From the NCBI GenBank assembly GCA_036362985.1, contig JAYGXS010000009.1, positions 17,730,750 through 17,794,749 on the forward strand: a DNA stretch of 64,000 nucleotides. Reading direction: 5' to 3'. This DNA comes from Ligula intestinalis (lineage: Eukaryota; Platyhelminthes; Cestoda; Diphyllobothriidea; Diphyllobothriidae). The stretch's first letter is position 1; every line of letters starts with the position of its first letter. The notes beneath the pieces are model-generated. The model made no database searches and had not been told where the DNA came from. It worked only from the letters and a program-made list of their open reading frames with translations. This document shows positions 57,801 to 64,000 of this stretch, piece by piece. The translations under genes and the position numbers were made by a program.

Positions 57801-60800
57801 GGTTATCAGAGAGAAAATGCATCCTAGGACAGGCAGATATTTGGCGTGACAGTCAAAGCAGACGCTGGGGCCTAGGCGCCAGGAGGGATCAGAGTGAAAT
57901 GACCTTCAAGCACAAACAGGTATTTGATGTGACAGCCAAACCAAGTGCTCCCCGGGGCACTCCAGACACCACGCGCATCAGAAAAAAAGGTGCAGCAGGC
58001 GACAGACCCATGTCCTGCACAAAGACCGAATTTCGACATACCTGTAGTATTAGAAACTGCCGACTTCGGCTCGGCGGCTTCAGACTTCGTCCAGAAGCCA
58101 TGAATGGCATCAAGGCGGGCCGTCAATCGGGCCGCCATTACTAGATGCCTCCGCATGACAGACTTTCGACAGACGGGGTGAATGCCCGCAGTCTGTCGTG
58201 CGAGGCCTGTCAGCAGACGCGAAGACGTGCGCACTCGGTCCTGGCAGAAGGGAATGGGCAGAACACGGGCAGCCAGCAGGCAGGCCGCGAGGTCGCGTTT
58301 CGAGGTGTCGGGTGAGCTGCCACCACCTGCCGCTGCCACCGTCGCTGCTGCATCCCCACTCTCTGCCGTCACAGCTGAACTCGGTGCCTCGGTGCTGGGA
58401 TGTTCAGCGGCCAGACGATGACAGAAGGCCAGCAGGTCTTCGGACTCTGGGCAGGTGGGATTGGCTGTGAAGGTGACCCAAGCGGGTCGGCTAACAACCA
58501 GACCACTGGCGGTGCTTGAACGCACAGCCGGTGCGAGCGGATCACCGAGAGAGTTGGCAGCTGGCACAGGAGTGGGGTCGAGACAGGCAAAGCGAAGGAA
58601 GTCCGGGTGGGCTGAGAACATCTGCAGTAAAAACATGAGTTAGAAAGAACAAAATAGGTCCGCTTCTGATGAGCTGTGTCATAGCTTCGTGTTGAGTAAC
58701 ACACAATCTGGCCTATAGGACGCAAGTCCCTAAAGGTTTCCGTGGAGGGTACAATGTTATGTGTGCATGGACTGTAGCGTACTTTTTAAGTAAAACAAAA
58801 CATGCCTTCTTGTACAAAATAAGCAGACAGTTTTGTAAATATGATGGCGTTGTCGGCAGGATAATAGATTGTTACTTGTCATTTTGACGTAGTAAACTGT
58901 ACAAATCCTACAGGAGAAGATGAGTTTACAAACAACCTAGTAGCTATCCCTTTATTTAAAGAGAATACTAAGTTTCCTCGGGGAAGAGGGACAGTAGCGA
59001 GGCAACGTCTTCGAAAGACGTAGATGCGATAGACGGAACAAGAGTTTAGTTCGCTTGATGTTTCGGAGTCACCATGGAATTTATACCATTTGTGACAGAA
59101 GGAACAAATCTGTCTGGCTCCACATTTTGGAGAGCTCCTGTATGTCGGAAAAGCCTCGGAAACCGTGCTCCATCCTCCCGTATCCACACAAGCCGAAGGC
59201 AGTCATCGGGCGCCAGGCCATGATTCACTGCCACCGCCGCAGGAAACGTTTAATTATTTGCCCAACATCGTCTACTTTTGGCAGAACAACTAAGTCGGAA
59301 AAATCAGAAGAAAACCTGAGAGACGAAAATGACTTAACGCAGAGCAGAAATGAGGGAACGATGCCAGCTCTGTCCGCGACGCATTTGACGGGACCCGATC
59401 ACACAGAGCCGACACCGTTGCGATAGGTGAACACCGCGGGATCTGCCGGCTGTTCAAAACACTAGGTCCTGGTTCGCGGTCCACTGGAAAAGGCAAAGTC
59501 ATCATCTAGGATCCACCGGATATAATACTAGGCTAGCATTGTTTGTTGAGGGTTTGGCAGATTTCAATAATTCAAGTGGCCCAATTTTGAAAAATTTGCG
59601 GCCTCGATAGGAGTCAAAAGCACACAGCAGGGGAGGCCTTTGTGCAGCCAACGCTCTACCACTGAGATACAAGGTTCACCGTGCGCCGTGAATGTAATCA
59701 AATTTGTGTCGATTTTGCTTGCCTAGATTTAATGCACGTATGGAATCCACCAATACGGGCACAGTAAGCTGACTACCAGGCCATTGGCTGCGCACAAACC
59801 TTTCCTGCTGTGTGGATTCGGCTTCCACCGAGGCCGCGAATTTTTCACAATTAAGTCAATCGAATTGTTGAAATCTGCCAAACCCCTAACAAGAAAGGAT
59901 AGCCTAGTATTACATCCGGTGGATCCTAGATGATTGCATAGGAAATTCTGCCTGGCAGTCAGATTACTGTATCCGTAATGGTGGACTCCATACGCGCAGT
60001 AAAGCTGGGTTGGTAAATCGACCAATTGTAATTAAATTCACGGCTCACCGTGAGCCTCGTAGCTCAATGGTAGAGCGTCGGCTGCACAAAAGACTTCCCT
60101 GCTGTGTGAATTCGACTACTGTACTTGTTATGGCTGTGATCATGCCTGATGTAGCCGGCCTCAATAATGTCACGGACGGTACTTCTCTAAGCGTGACGAT
60201 TGACGGCAGCGGATCTGGAGAGCTCCCCACAGTCTCTTCTCCAGCAAAGGAGACCGAAAATAGATGGTCCAAGAACTGCTACCATGTCTTGACGGACAGT
60301 GTCGAGACAAGTCCTCAGTTGCCCTCTGCTTCGACGCCTCCAGGTAGGCTGAGGCGCCGGATCGAGGGCAGCATAACTAATGTCGCAGAGCGGACGGCGG
60401 CGAACGTGCTCAAACCACCTTAGTCGTCTTTCTTGAATGGCCTAAGATCGCAGCGGTTACGGATTGTTTAATTCGAGGTGAAGTCGCTAGACTTAACTCG
60501 CAGGATGGTCCCCAGGCATCGGTGGTCAAATACCTCCATTCTTCACTCATCTTCAGTGCGCACAACCCAGCATTCACATCTATACAGAAGGACTGACCGG
60601 ACGAATGCATGGTACACACGAATCTTCGTGGCGATGGAGATGTCGCGTCGGATAGATAGGCGCTCTCGAAGGATTGAGAAAACCTAGCGAGCTGCATCGA
60701 TACGGGATACAGTGTCGTCCTTGCTCTGCCCATTCCATAGCAGCCTCGCCTTGAGGTATTTAAAGCTGTCTACTTCTTCGAGTTGATGGCCATTAATCCC

Positions 60801-62725
60801 CCGGGGTCCCTTCTCCTGGTCAGGGGTGCAGTTCGAGAATAACTTCGTCTTTTCGGAATTTATGGACATGCCAACCGACATAGCAATCTCATTCACTACA
60901 CTACAGCACTAGCCAGCACCAGTACTACTACACTTCTTCTTGAGATTGAGAGGTCACTAACCCTGTGCTGACTTTAACCAGCGTCAATTCTGATTTACAA
61001 TACAGACTGAAATAGTACCAGCGAATATATTACTCAGCTGCACCCTAATAGTAACATAAGAAACAGCAGTATTGGTTGTTAGCAGAACGAGCCCTGATCT
61101 CTTAGAATCAGTCTAGACACCTACACTAGGTGAGTGAGGGTAGACAGTGCAGTAGTATCGGCGCAAAGTTTACTGTCACTATATACTAAGTTTAGGCGGT
61201 GTTTACGGCTGCGGCCTACGCCCTCTCTCTGTGCGGCCATCTCGACTTGTCTTGTCGCCGTTGAAACACAGTTGAGAGGGTAAGAGTTGGGTAGGTAGTG
61301 GCGCGTCTGCCATCATTATAATTGGCCGCAGTCACCGTCCCTGCTCTCGGGCAATGGTGGACATCACTCATTACGGTGGTCGAACTAAAACAGCACTAGC
61401 CGTTGTGCGGCTACAGGCAGGACTCGAGAGTGAACCCCAAGGCAGAGCGGGATAAGTGACTTACGTTAGCGAACGGTGAGCGTTTATCAGCAAAGGTCAA
61501 TATTCCGAGGTTGCGTGTTCGAGCCCTGGAATGTACATAACTTTGGATTGGGTATGACTGGCTGATAACGGCTGTTAAACCACAAATGGTCATTCCAGCC
61601 CTCGCTGGTTTTGCCGGCAGTACTACTAGCTCTTCTGCTTACATATCATTGGTTGCCTTGCGGTCTGGCTCGATAGAGAGCCCCAAAGGCACCAGGGGCA
61701 GACGAGTGTGTCCTCTAACTGATCGGTGTGTACCTATCCGCCATTGTGTATTCTCACTCGAAACCAGTAAGACAATGGGCCCGCGGCTCACTGGTTAGAG
61801 CAATGTTCATCCATAAAGTTACTTTTTTTACAAAACTTACAAAGGGACCCCCGATCCTCATGGGGAATTTCGTTGCCTTTGGTGATTAAAATCTCACTTT
61901 GACCTCTGCAGATTTATGCTCACTTTAAAACATGTTAGGTATTCCTACTCTAGTGGGATAGGAGTTTAAGAAAGCAGGCTCCAGAGTTGGATGCAGGTGA
62001 GTAAGGTAAATAGTGAGACGCACCGATTCGATGGTAGACCGATGCACGGAGAGTGGGAGGTAGGGAAGGAAGACAACTCTCGTGGCGTGCAGTGGTCTTT
62101 TTGCCTGTGCAGCAACATGGCCGGGAGATGTAGGCGGTGATGCTGGCGAGGGTGAAGCCGGATCAGCAGTCGGCTGAGGCGGTGGCTGCGTTGGTGACGG
62201 GGCCTCATCGACGGAGGCTTCCCGCTCTTCGGCGGGTCCATGATCCGCTTCCATGGGTTCCGATGCTGCTGCGCACTCCGCCACTCGGGGGGAGGCCGGT
62301 GATGATGAGGGCTCTTCTTTACGCGGCTCCCCTTCCTTCTCATCTCCGGAGCTGTCACTTTCAGATGAAGAGGAGGAGGAAGAAGAAGAAGAGGACGAGG
62401 AAGATGACGAAGAGGACGATTTGCCACTGTGCTTACTGCTTTTGCCACTGACACTGCTACCATCGCTGTCCTCGCTGTCACTGCTGCTGCTACTGCTACT
62501 GTCATCACCGCTTTCGGAGCTGCTACTGGAAGAGTGGCTGCTACCACCACTGCCACTGCTGCTACTACAACTGCGGCCTCGGCTGTTATTGGCCAAATTT
62601 TTGTGCGCTTTCTTGCCGTCTACACTGCCTTCAGCGTCATTACTACCAGAGGCTGACGTCTTTTTGACTCCTCGCTTCTGCTTCCTCTTCTTAGCATCCT
62701 TTTGGGAACCTTCGTCCAAGCCAGT
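45418..62725 (-). CDS. ARS2 / Serrate RNA effector homologue, seven exons in the window
   Basis: ARS2 is a nuclear protein that links the cap-binding complex to RNA processing and decay (miRNA biogenesis, histone mRNA, exosome targeting). Join order on the - strand: 62725-62024, 58621-58042, 56257-55952, 55687-55398, 52510-52338, 46036-45922, 45834-45418. Exon phases are 0, 1, 1, 0, 2, 0 at the six junctions, and every donor/acceptor pair agrees, giving about 860 codons without an in-frame stop. Landmarks in order follow human ARS2: [112 protein letters not shown] and [12 protein letters not shown]. The N-terminal exons lie beyond the right edge. Introns of 0.26-6.3 kb hold many repeats. Confidence 0.93.
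45922..46036 (-). CDS. ARS2 exon: zinc-finger region
   Basis: The acceptor 'ccctgccttttag' precedes GGACATAATTTGG; the first G completes the previous codon. It reads [38 protein letters not shown], then a gtaagt donor, phase 0. Cys and the two His (KHI...NKH) match the animal ARS2 zinc finger CPLSGKKF...RKHIFNKH, which binds RNA and protein partners. It is the best-conserved exon in the gene. Confidence 0.95.
46280..47010. repeat. Direct duplication, two units about 530 bp apart
   Basis: 'gagaatcactttatcgaaac' at 46289 and 'agaatcacctcaccgaaac' at 46824, then 'atttatttcgtcagaactgg', 'gcgcaca(c/t)cgatcc' and 'gccgaa(c/g)t(t/c)gg' in both. The units are roughly 46280-46510 and 46815-47045. Confidence 0.7.
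47808..47850 (-). other. PLE-end hammerhead-like motif
   Basis: 'gaactgacgtttcgaaaaac', 'ttctcgcgtccatcatcag' on the + strand; the reverse gives CTGATGATGG, hairpin-like spacer and GAAACGTCAG. It sits just 3' of the PLE C-terminus at 47842-48387, where such an element should end. Confidence 0.55.
47842..48387 (-). pseudogene. Penelope-like element C-terminal domain
   Basis: Reading from 48387: [40 protein letters not shown] and YQALRTRLG, followed by a Gln/Arg/Ser-rich tail and a stop at 47842. The VLESW...INR-DL-L-Y-LR block is the segment after GIY-YIG in flatworm PLEs (compare ELLESWFTGPQSINKCND at about 30370). The frame is open for 174+ codons but the GIY-YIG core is missing, so it is 5'-truncated. 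Confidence 0.75.
48400..48720 (-). mobile_element. tRNA-derived SINE II copy with leader unit
   Basis: 'gcgtacaccaatctgtcaga', 'cgtccatattgccattggag' (leader) and a separate body 'cctaaagtttgagctacgag' with 'attaggcgtcatcggctag'. The leader recurs at 48715-48815, 47600-47690, 51890-51950 and 61650-61780. Confidence 0.6.
48925..49105 (-). mobile_element. tRNA-derived SINE II copy
   Basis: 'acaagagagactataatggt', 'cttattagtcgtcgtcagtt', reverse B box 'gagcctcgaactggcgacc', and 'cctaaacattgagccacgag'. It is preceded on the left by another leader unit (48715-48815). Confidence 0.7.
49655..49760 (-). mobile_element. tRNA-derived SINE II fragment
   Basis: 'actgaaatggcgatttctgg', 'ccaagaagccatcaccaacc' and 'gaggctcaaatctgcgacct'. 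It is truncated before the A box. Confidence 0.5.
49765..49835. repeat. Repeat shared with 54378-54460
   Basis: 'ggccaaagctgcgatatcgc' then 'cgtctacgttacgcctt' are the same at both places, followed by related 'agtc' endings. Confidence 0.7.
49858..50503 (+). pseudogene. LINE reverse transcriptase C-terminal fragment (CR1/Jockey-like)
   Basis: The + frame reads [49 protein letters not shown], a stop, [12 protein letters not shown], a stop, [26 protein letters not shown], and ends [14 protein letters not shown]...MMLD with TAA at 50501-50503. The blocks DLGV, LIKRAF, L-RP-LE--I--W, LE-VQRRATKLV, L-L-PL-YRRLRGDLI and W-N-LP--VV form the C-terminus of CR1/Jockey-type LINE polymerases. Only two stops remain. 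Confidence 0.8.
51062..51310 (+). repeat. Family VIII repeat, copy 1
   Basis: 'tgtgactcatgcagctggcg', 'cggcgccggccgcgctgtg' and 'gtctggcgtgcgaacgaatc' recur at 54487-54675. The - and + ORFs in it have no known motif. Confidence 0.75.
51485..51552 (-). mobile_element. tRNA-derived SINE II fragment
   Basis: 'gctgtaatgggcatttttgg', 'cttattagctgtcatcagcc'. Only the body is present. Confidence 0.55.
51885..52140 (+). mobile_element. tRNA-derived SINE II copy, full length
   Basis: Leader 'acagatcggtgcacatttac' and 'atatatagtcccgatcac', then head 'gtggctcaatggttagagcg' (A box), 'gagtttgaaactcggctgtg' (B box), body 'gaggcagaaaaggcctttg' and the tail 'gtttgtcggtaat'. It shows that the SINE has a leader before the tRNA-like head and is about 250 bp long. 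Confidence 0.8.
52338..52510 (-). CDS. ARS2 exon: LLTPIL and [10 protein letters not shown] segment
   Basis: A textbook acceptor (ctctctcgctttgtcgtttcgtag, pyrimidine tract 52515-52535) gives phase 0 entry: [40 protein letters not shown] and [15 protein letters not shown]. It matches human ARS2 EEKLTPLL and the GRKDPEQEVEKFVTSNT block. The donor is gtaggg after two bases of a codon. If unspliced the frame stops one codon later at TAG, so retention of this intron would truncate the protein right after a basic KRKKRK stretch. Confidence 0.9.
52600..53895 (-). mobile_element. RTE-like LINE, second large copy
   Basis: Open frames 53712-53386 ([40 protein letters not shown], and [11 protein letters not shown] in place of the YADD palm motif) and 53376-52933 ([49 protein letters not shown]). 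Upstream, 53893-53790 encodes [15 protein letters not shown]. Its 3' end extends to 'tgtacttgttacggctgcga' at 52619. The YADD to FADD change and a stop at 53384 show that it is inactive. It lies in the sense direction within the ARS2 intron. Confidence 0.85.
54000..54110. repeat. Family VII repeat copy
   Basis: 'ccgccttcttgaccctgtct', 'tgacaccgggcacaggtggg', 'gtagatgcagcgcaagtct'. It matches 590-670 and 4655-4700. Confidence 0.55.
54378..54675 (+). repeat. Repeat block: 49765-type unit plus family VIII copy 2
   Basis: 'ggccaaagctgcgatatcgc' (54378) is followed at 54487-54675 by 'tgtgactcatgcagctggtg', 'gcgccggccgcgctgtgcat' and 'gtctggcgtgcgaacgactc'. The same two pieces lie 1.3 kb apart at 49765 and 51062, so a LINE may separate them there. 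Confidence 0.65.
54720..55030 (+). repeat. Family IV repeat, long form
   Basis: 'gttgctagcacgtacgcat', 'gtcaggccaatcatcttcc', 'acgcaggctcgtttgtctgc', 'agaatacactattcctccta' and 'aaacttaagccactgtgata' appear in order, linking the 37925-type left part to the family IV body. Confidence 0.6.
55398..55687 (-). CDS. ARS2 exon: core helix [20 protein letters not shown]
   Basis: Chosen acceptor is 'cttccgttatgcaag', whose phase fits the previous exon: G+GT, then [65 protein letters not shown] and a Pro-rich loop. It ends at a strong gtaagt donor in phase 0. It matches human ARS2 KLIKVLDKLLLYLRIVHSLD and EMPNRCGIIHVRG. An alternative acceptor at 'cctcccag' would break the phase. Confidence 0.92.
55952..56257 (-). 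CDS. ARS2 exon: acidic linker and [15 protein letters not shown]
   Basis: Entered at 'caacacgcag' with two bases completing an Ala codon: [20 protein letters not shown], an Asp/Glu/Ser-rich linker, then [20 protein letters not shown] and ELLLLG. It matches human ARS2 [20 protein letters not shown]. The donor is gtaagg after one base. The short intron to the next exon (264 bp) has no repeat. Confidence 0.9.
56258..58041 (-). other. 1.8-kb intron of ARS2
   Basis: Phase-1 intron, gtatgt to gcag. It contains a SINE II fragment at 56824-56890 ('gctggcgggctaataagcc'). The remaining sequence, including ORFs at 57327-57566, has no recognisable motif. Confidence 0.7.
58042..58621 (-). CDS. ARS2 exon: RRM-like region and following helix
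   Basis: The acceptor 'gtttttactgcag' gives phase 0 entry: [20 protein letters not shown], a low-complexity insert, [14 protein letters not shown], a further Ala/Ser/Gly insert, then [50 protein letters not shown] and WTKSE. It corresponds to human ARS2 YPGFMRVALSEP, RRGWVTFDRSVNIKE and DIKLAAKLIHTLDDRTQLW. The inserts make this exon longer than the human segment. It ends AACACTACAG with a gtatgt donor after one base of a codon. Confidence 0.9.
59040..59240 (-). repeat. Possible PLE-terminus relative
   Basis: 'gcttgatgtttcggagtcac' recalls the 'cctgacgtttcg' PLE ends, followed by unrelated sequence. No coding remains are seen. Confidence 0.35.
59590..59700 (-). mobile_element. tRNA-derived SINE I copy
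   Basis: 'aacgctctaccactgagata' and 'caaggttcaccgtgcgccg' on the + strand are the reverse of a TATCTCAGTGGTAGAGCGTT head. Confidence 0.7.
60045..60115 (+). mobile_element. tRNA-derived SINE I head
   Basis: 'gtgagcctcgtagctcaatg', 'gtagagcgtcggctgcac' and 'gctgtgtgaattcgac'. It is truncated at 60115, where the LINE fragment begins. Confidence 0.7.
60110..60905 (-). pseudogene. RTE-like LINE fragment
   Basis: Frame 60896-60684 reads [38 protein letters not shown] and [11 protein letters not shown]; further fragments with shifts follow to 60119 ('tgtacttgttatggctgtga', the LINE 3' end). It is the C-terminal half only. Confidence 0.8.
61495..61803 (+). mobile_element. SINE II fragments: body then leader and head
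   Basis: 'ttgcgtgttcgagccctgga' (B box), 'gggtatgactggctgataac' (body), then a separate leader 'gatagagagccccaaaggca', 'actgatcggtgtgtacctat' and a head start 'gcggctcactggttagagc' at 61785-61803, where it breaks off. They are two partial copies in direct order. Confidence 0.65.
62024..62725 (-). CDS. ARS2 exon: Lys-rich and poly-Ser acidic linker, start of RRM-like region
   Basis: The acceptor 'cttattaattttcag' starts phase 0: [20 protein letters not shown] (a nuclear-localisation-like basic run), a 90-residue Ser tract broken by Asp/Glu/Gly, a Pro/Glu-rich stretch, then [20 protein letters not shown] and RSTIES before a gtgcgt donor in phase 0. It matches the RPLHKTCSLFMRNIAPNISR block of human ARS2. 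The Ser tract is encoded mostly by tcx/agc mixes, so it is a selected low-complexity region more than a simple repeat expansion (inference). Exon length is divisible by three. Confidence 0.88.
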
Positions 62726-64000
62726 CTGAAAATTAATAAGAGTAAAATAGCATGGTGTGTGTGTGCACGCTTTCATAACGAGTTTACTTTCAAGTCAATA
62801 AGTATGACGGCATGAGATGTCAGTCGTTAACCAACGGAGGTATTAACTGAATGCCAGAAACACCGAGAATACGTGGTCTACATAGTAATTGTACTTGTTG
62901 CGGCTGTGACCTAGCTGGCCTCAATGATGTCACAGACGGTATCTCTCCACGCATGACGATCGGCGGCAGCAGATTTGGATAGCTCCACACACTCTTTTCT
63001 GCAGTGACGGAGACCGAAAATCGAAGACCCAAGAACCGCTCACCTGTCTTGATGAATGGTGCAAAGCCAAGTCTTGAGTTGTCCACCTCTTCAGCGCTTC
63101 CAGGTGGGCTGCAGCGTCATATCGAGGACAGCGTGGCAAATTTCGTGAGGTGGATGACGGAGAACGTGCCCAAACCACCTCAGTCGTTGCTCATCTTCCA
63201 TGCACAAAGCCCAACATTTACACTCATGGAGGACTGACCAGACGGATGCACGGTACACACAAATCTTCGTGGCGTCCATACAGTAACCTGGTTGTGACCA
63301 TTCTGGTACGGATAATGGACAAGGGCTAAACTGGAGTTTTAAGGCGACTACTCTTGGTTGCACGAATAAGCGTTCAAAAAAACTAGCATTGGCTAGGCAA
63401 TCATCAACAAACTGGCTACCTCTGAAAAGGCCTTATTGTAAAAGCACTATAGTACGATATAGTGAATTTTTCTTACACCCAATAAGTAATAACCTCACGA
63501 ATTGCGATGTTGCCTATGATTCGGACGGAATAGAGCACATGTCCGATACTATGTTGCTAGGATCTCTGTAAGCAGTCACAGCTTACGGTGGCAATTCTGG
63601 AGCTGGCTAGCAGAAACAAATGAACACGAACGACTTCCTCGAAACCAAACTGCAGATGTATATCAGCATGCTAGGAGAAACTAGCGTAGCAAACCTACAA
63701 TCTAAGGACAAAAGGAAGGGACAGCGAAGCGATATAAGGGGGCCCGTGGGTACGTTTAGCAGACTCATCAGAAAATAGTATGTCATAAAAGCGTTATGTA
63801 TGACTGAGCTAAGTTCTTCTTGTATTTGAACCATTCAAGTATACGGGCATCAAAAGCTAGACGGGAGCAGGCATGAAATAGCAAGGCAAACTTGAGATGT
63901 GACTTTGGCGACGAAATTCGAGCAAATAGAATAGCTGATCCAATCAATAAAGGTCATTTTCCGACTATTCGGTGATGACAGGCCCCACTAGTTGAACCAC
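62726..64000 (-). other. ARS2 intron running off the right edge
   Basis: No further ARS2 exon was seen to 64000. The N-terminal segment of the protein (about 300-380 residues in animals) must lie beyond. An RTE-like LINE fragment is at 62885-63370; 63371-64000 shows nothing recognised. Confidence 0.6.
62885..63370 (-). pseudogene. RTE-like LINE 3' fragment
   Basis: On the - strand: [38 protein letters not shown] and, near 62895, the 3' end 'gttgcggctgtgac' in reverse. It resembles [15 protein letters not shown] and the FGHVLR-PPHE block that ends RTE-type LINEs. The fragment is frame-shifted. Confidence 0.8.

Larger units (their letters stand above)
58622..62023 (-). other. 3.4-kb intron of ARS2
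   Basis: Phase-0 intron, gtgcgt to ctgcag. It contains a PLE-end-like motif (59040-59075), SINE I copies, an RTE-like LINE fragment and SINE II copies. The stretch 60906-61490 shows nothing I recognise. Confidence 0.75.

Noticed and set aside
62253..62729. 158-codon + strand ORF rich in Glu and Leu
   Set aside because: Shadow of the ARS2 poly-Ser exon on the other strand.
1..64000. CRISPR array, operon or prokaryotic system
   Set aside because: Sequence is clearly eukaryotic with spliced genes; no regular spaced repeats or operon structure were seen.

Overview
This is eukaryotic DNA from a large, repeat-rich animal genome. The repeat mix suggests a flatworm, most likely a pseudophyllidean tapeworm: RTE-like LINEs, Penelope-like elements (PLEs), tRNA-derived SINEs and Ty3/gypsy relics, with short exons in multi-kb introns. 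The taxon is an inference; no rRNA or mitochondrial marker is present.

Two host genes are supported. (1) On the + strand, the 3' part of a casein kinase 1 delta/epsilon-like gene: one exon (1538-1915) holds the end of the kinase domain, and after a 9.4 kb intron the last exon (11317-12248) encodes a long Gln/Pro/Ala-rich tail. (2) On the - strand, most of an ARS2/SRRT (Serrate) gene: seven exons between 62725 and 45418 whose splice phases all agree, giving about 860 residues (acidic Ser-rich linker, RRM-like region, helical core, zinc-finger region, Arg/Gly-rich tail). Its first exons lie beyond the right edge. A single orphan exon of an unrecognised + strand gene may sit at 34626-34709.

The rest, about 95% of the window, is intron or intergenic DNA built largely of transposon debris. 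I see RTE-like LINE fragments (1960-3470, 43015-43345, 52600-53895, 60110-60905, 62885-63370, all - strand), two other LINE reverse transcriptase fragments (43760-44660, 49858-50503), PLE fragments with GIY-YIG endonuclease remains (9263-10200, 30060-30632, 47842-48387), hammerhead-like hairpins at PLE ends, a gypsy integrase relic (31523-33340), three solo LTRs with 5-bp target duplications, two tRNA-derived SINE families, and several unclassified repeat families present 2-11 times.

Nesting can be read directly. A 391-bp solo LTR (32562-32952, TSD TGAAC) sits inside the gypsy integrase. A 587-bp solo LTR (25884-26470, TSD GTAAT) has a second copy at 41149-42322 (TSD ATCCT), which is itself split by a 658-bp inverted-repeat element flanked by an 11-bp duplication. 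I found no defence system, CRISPR array or biosynthetic cluster and no wholly new system; the most unusual structures are the inverted-repeat retroelements.
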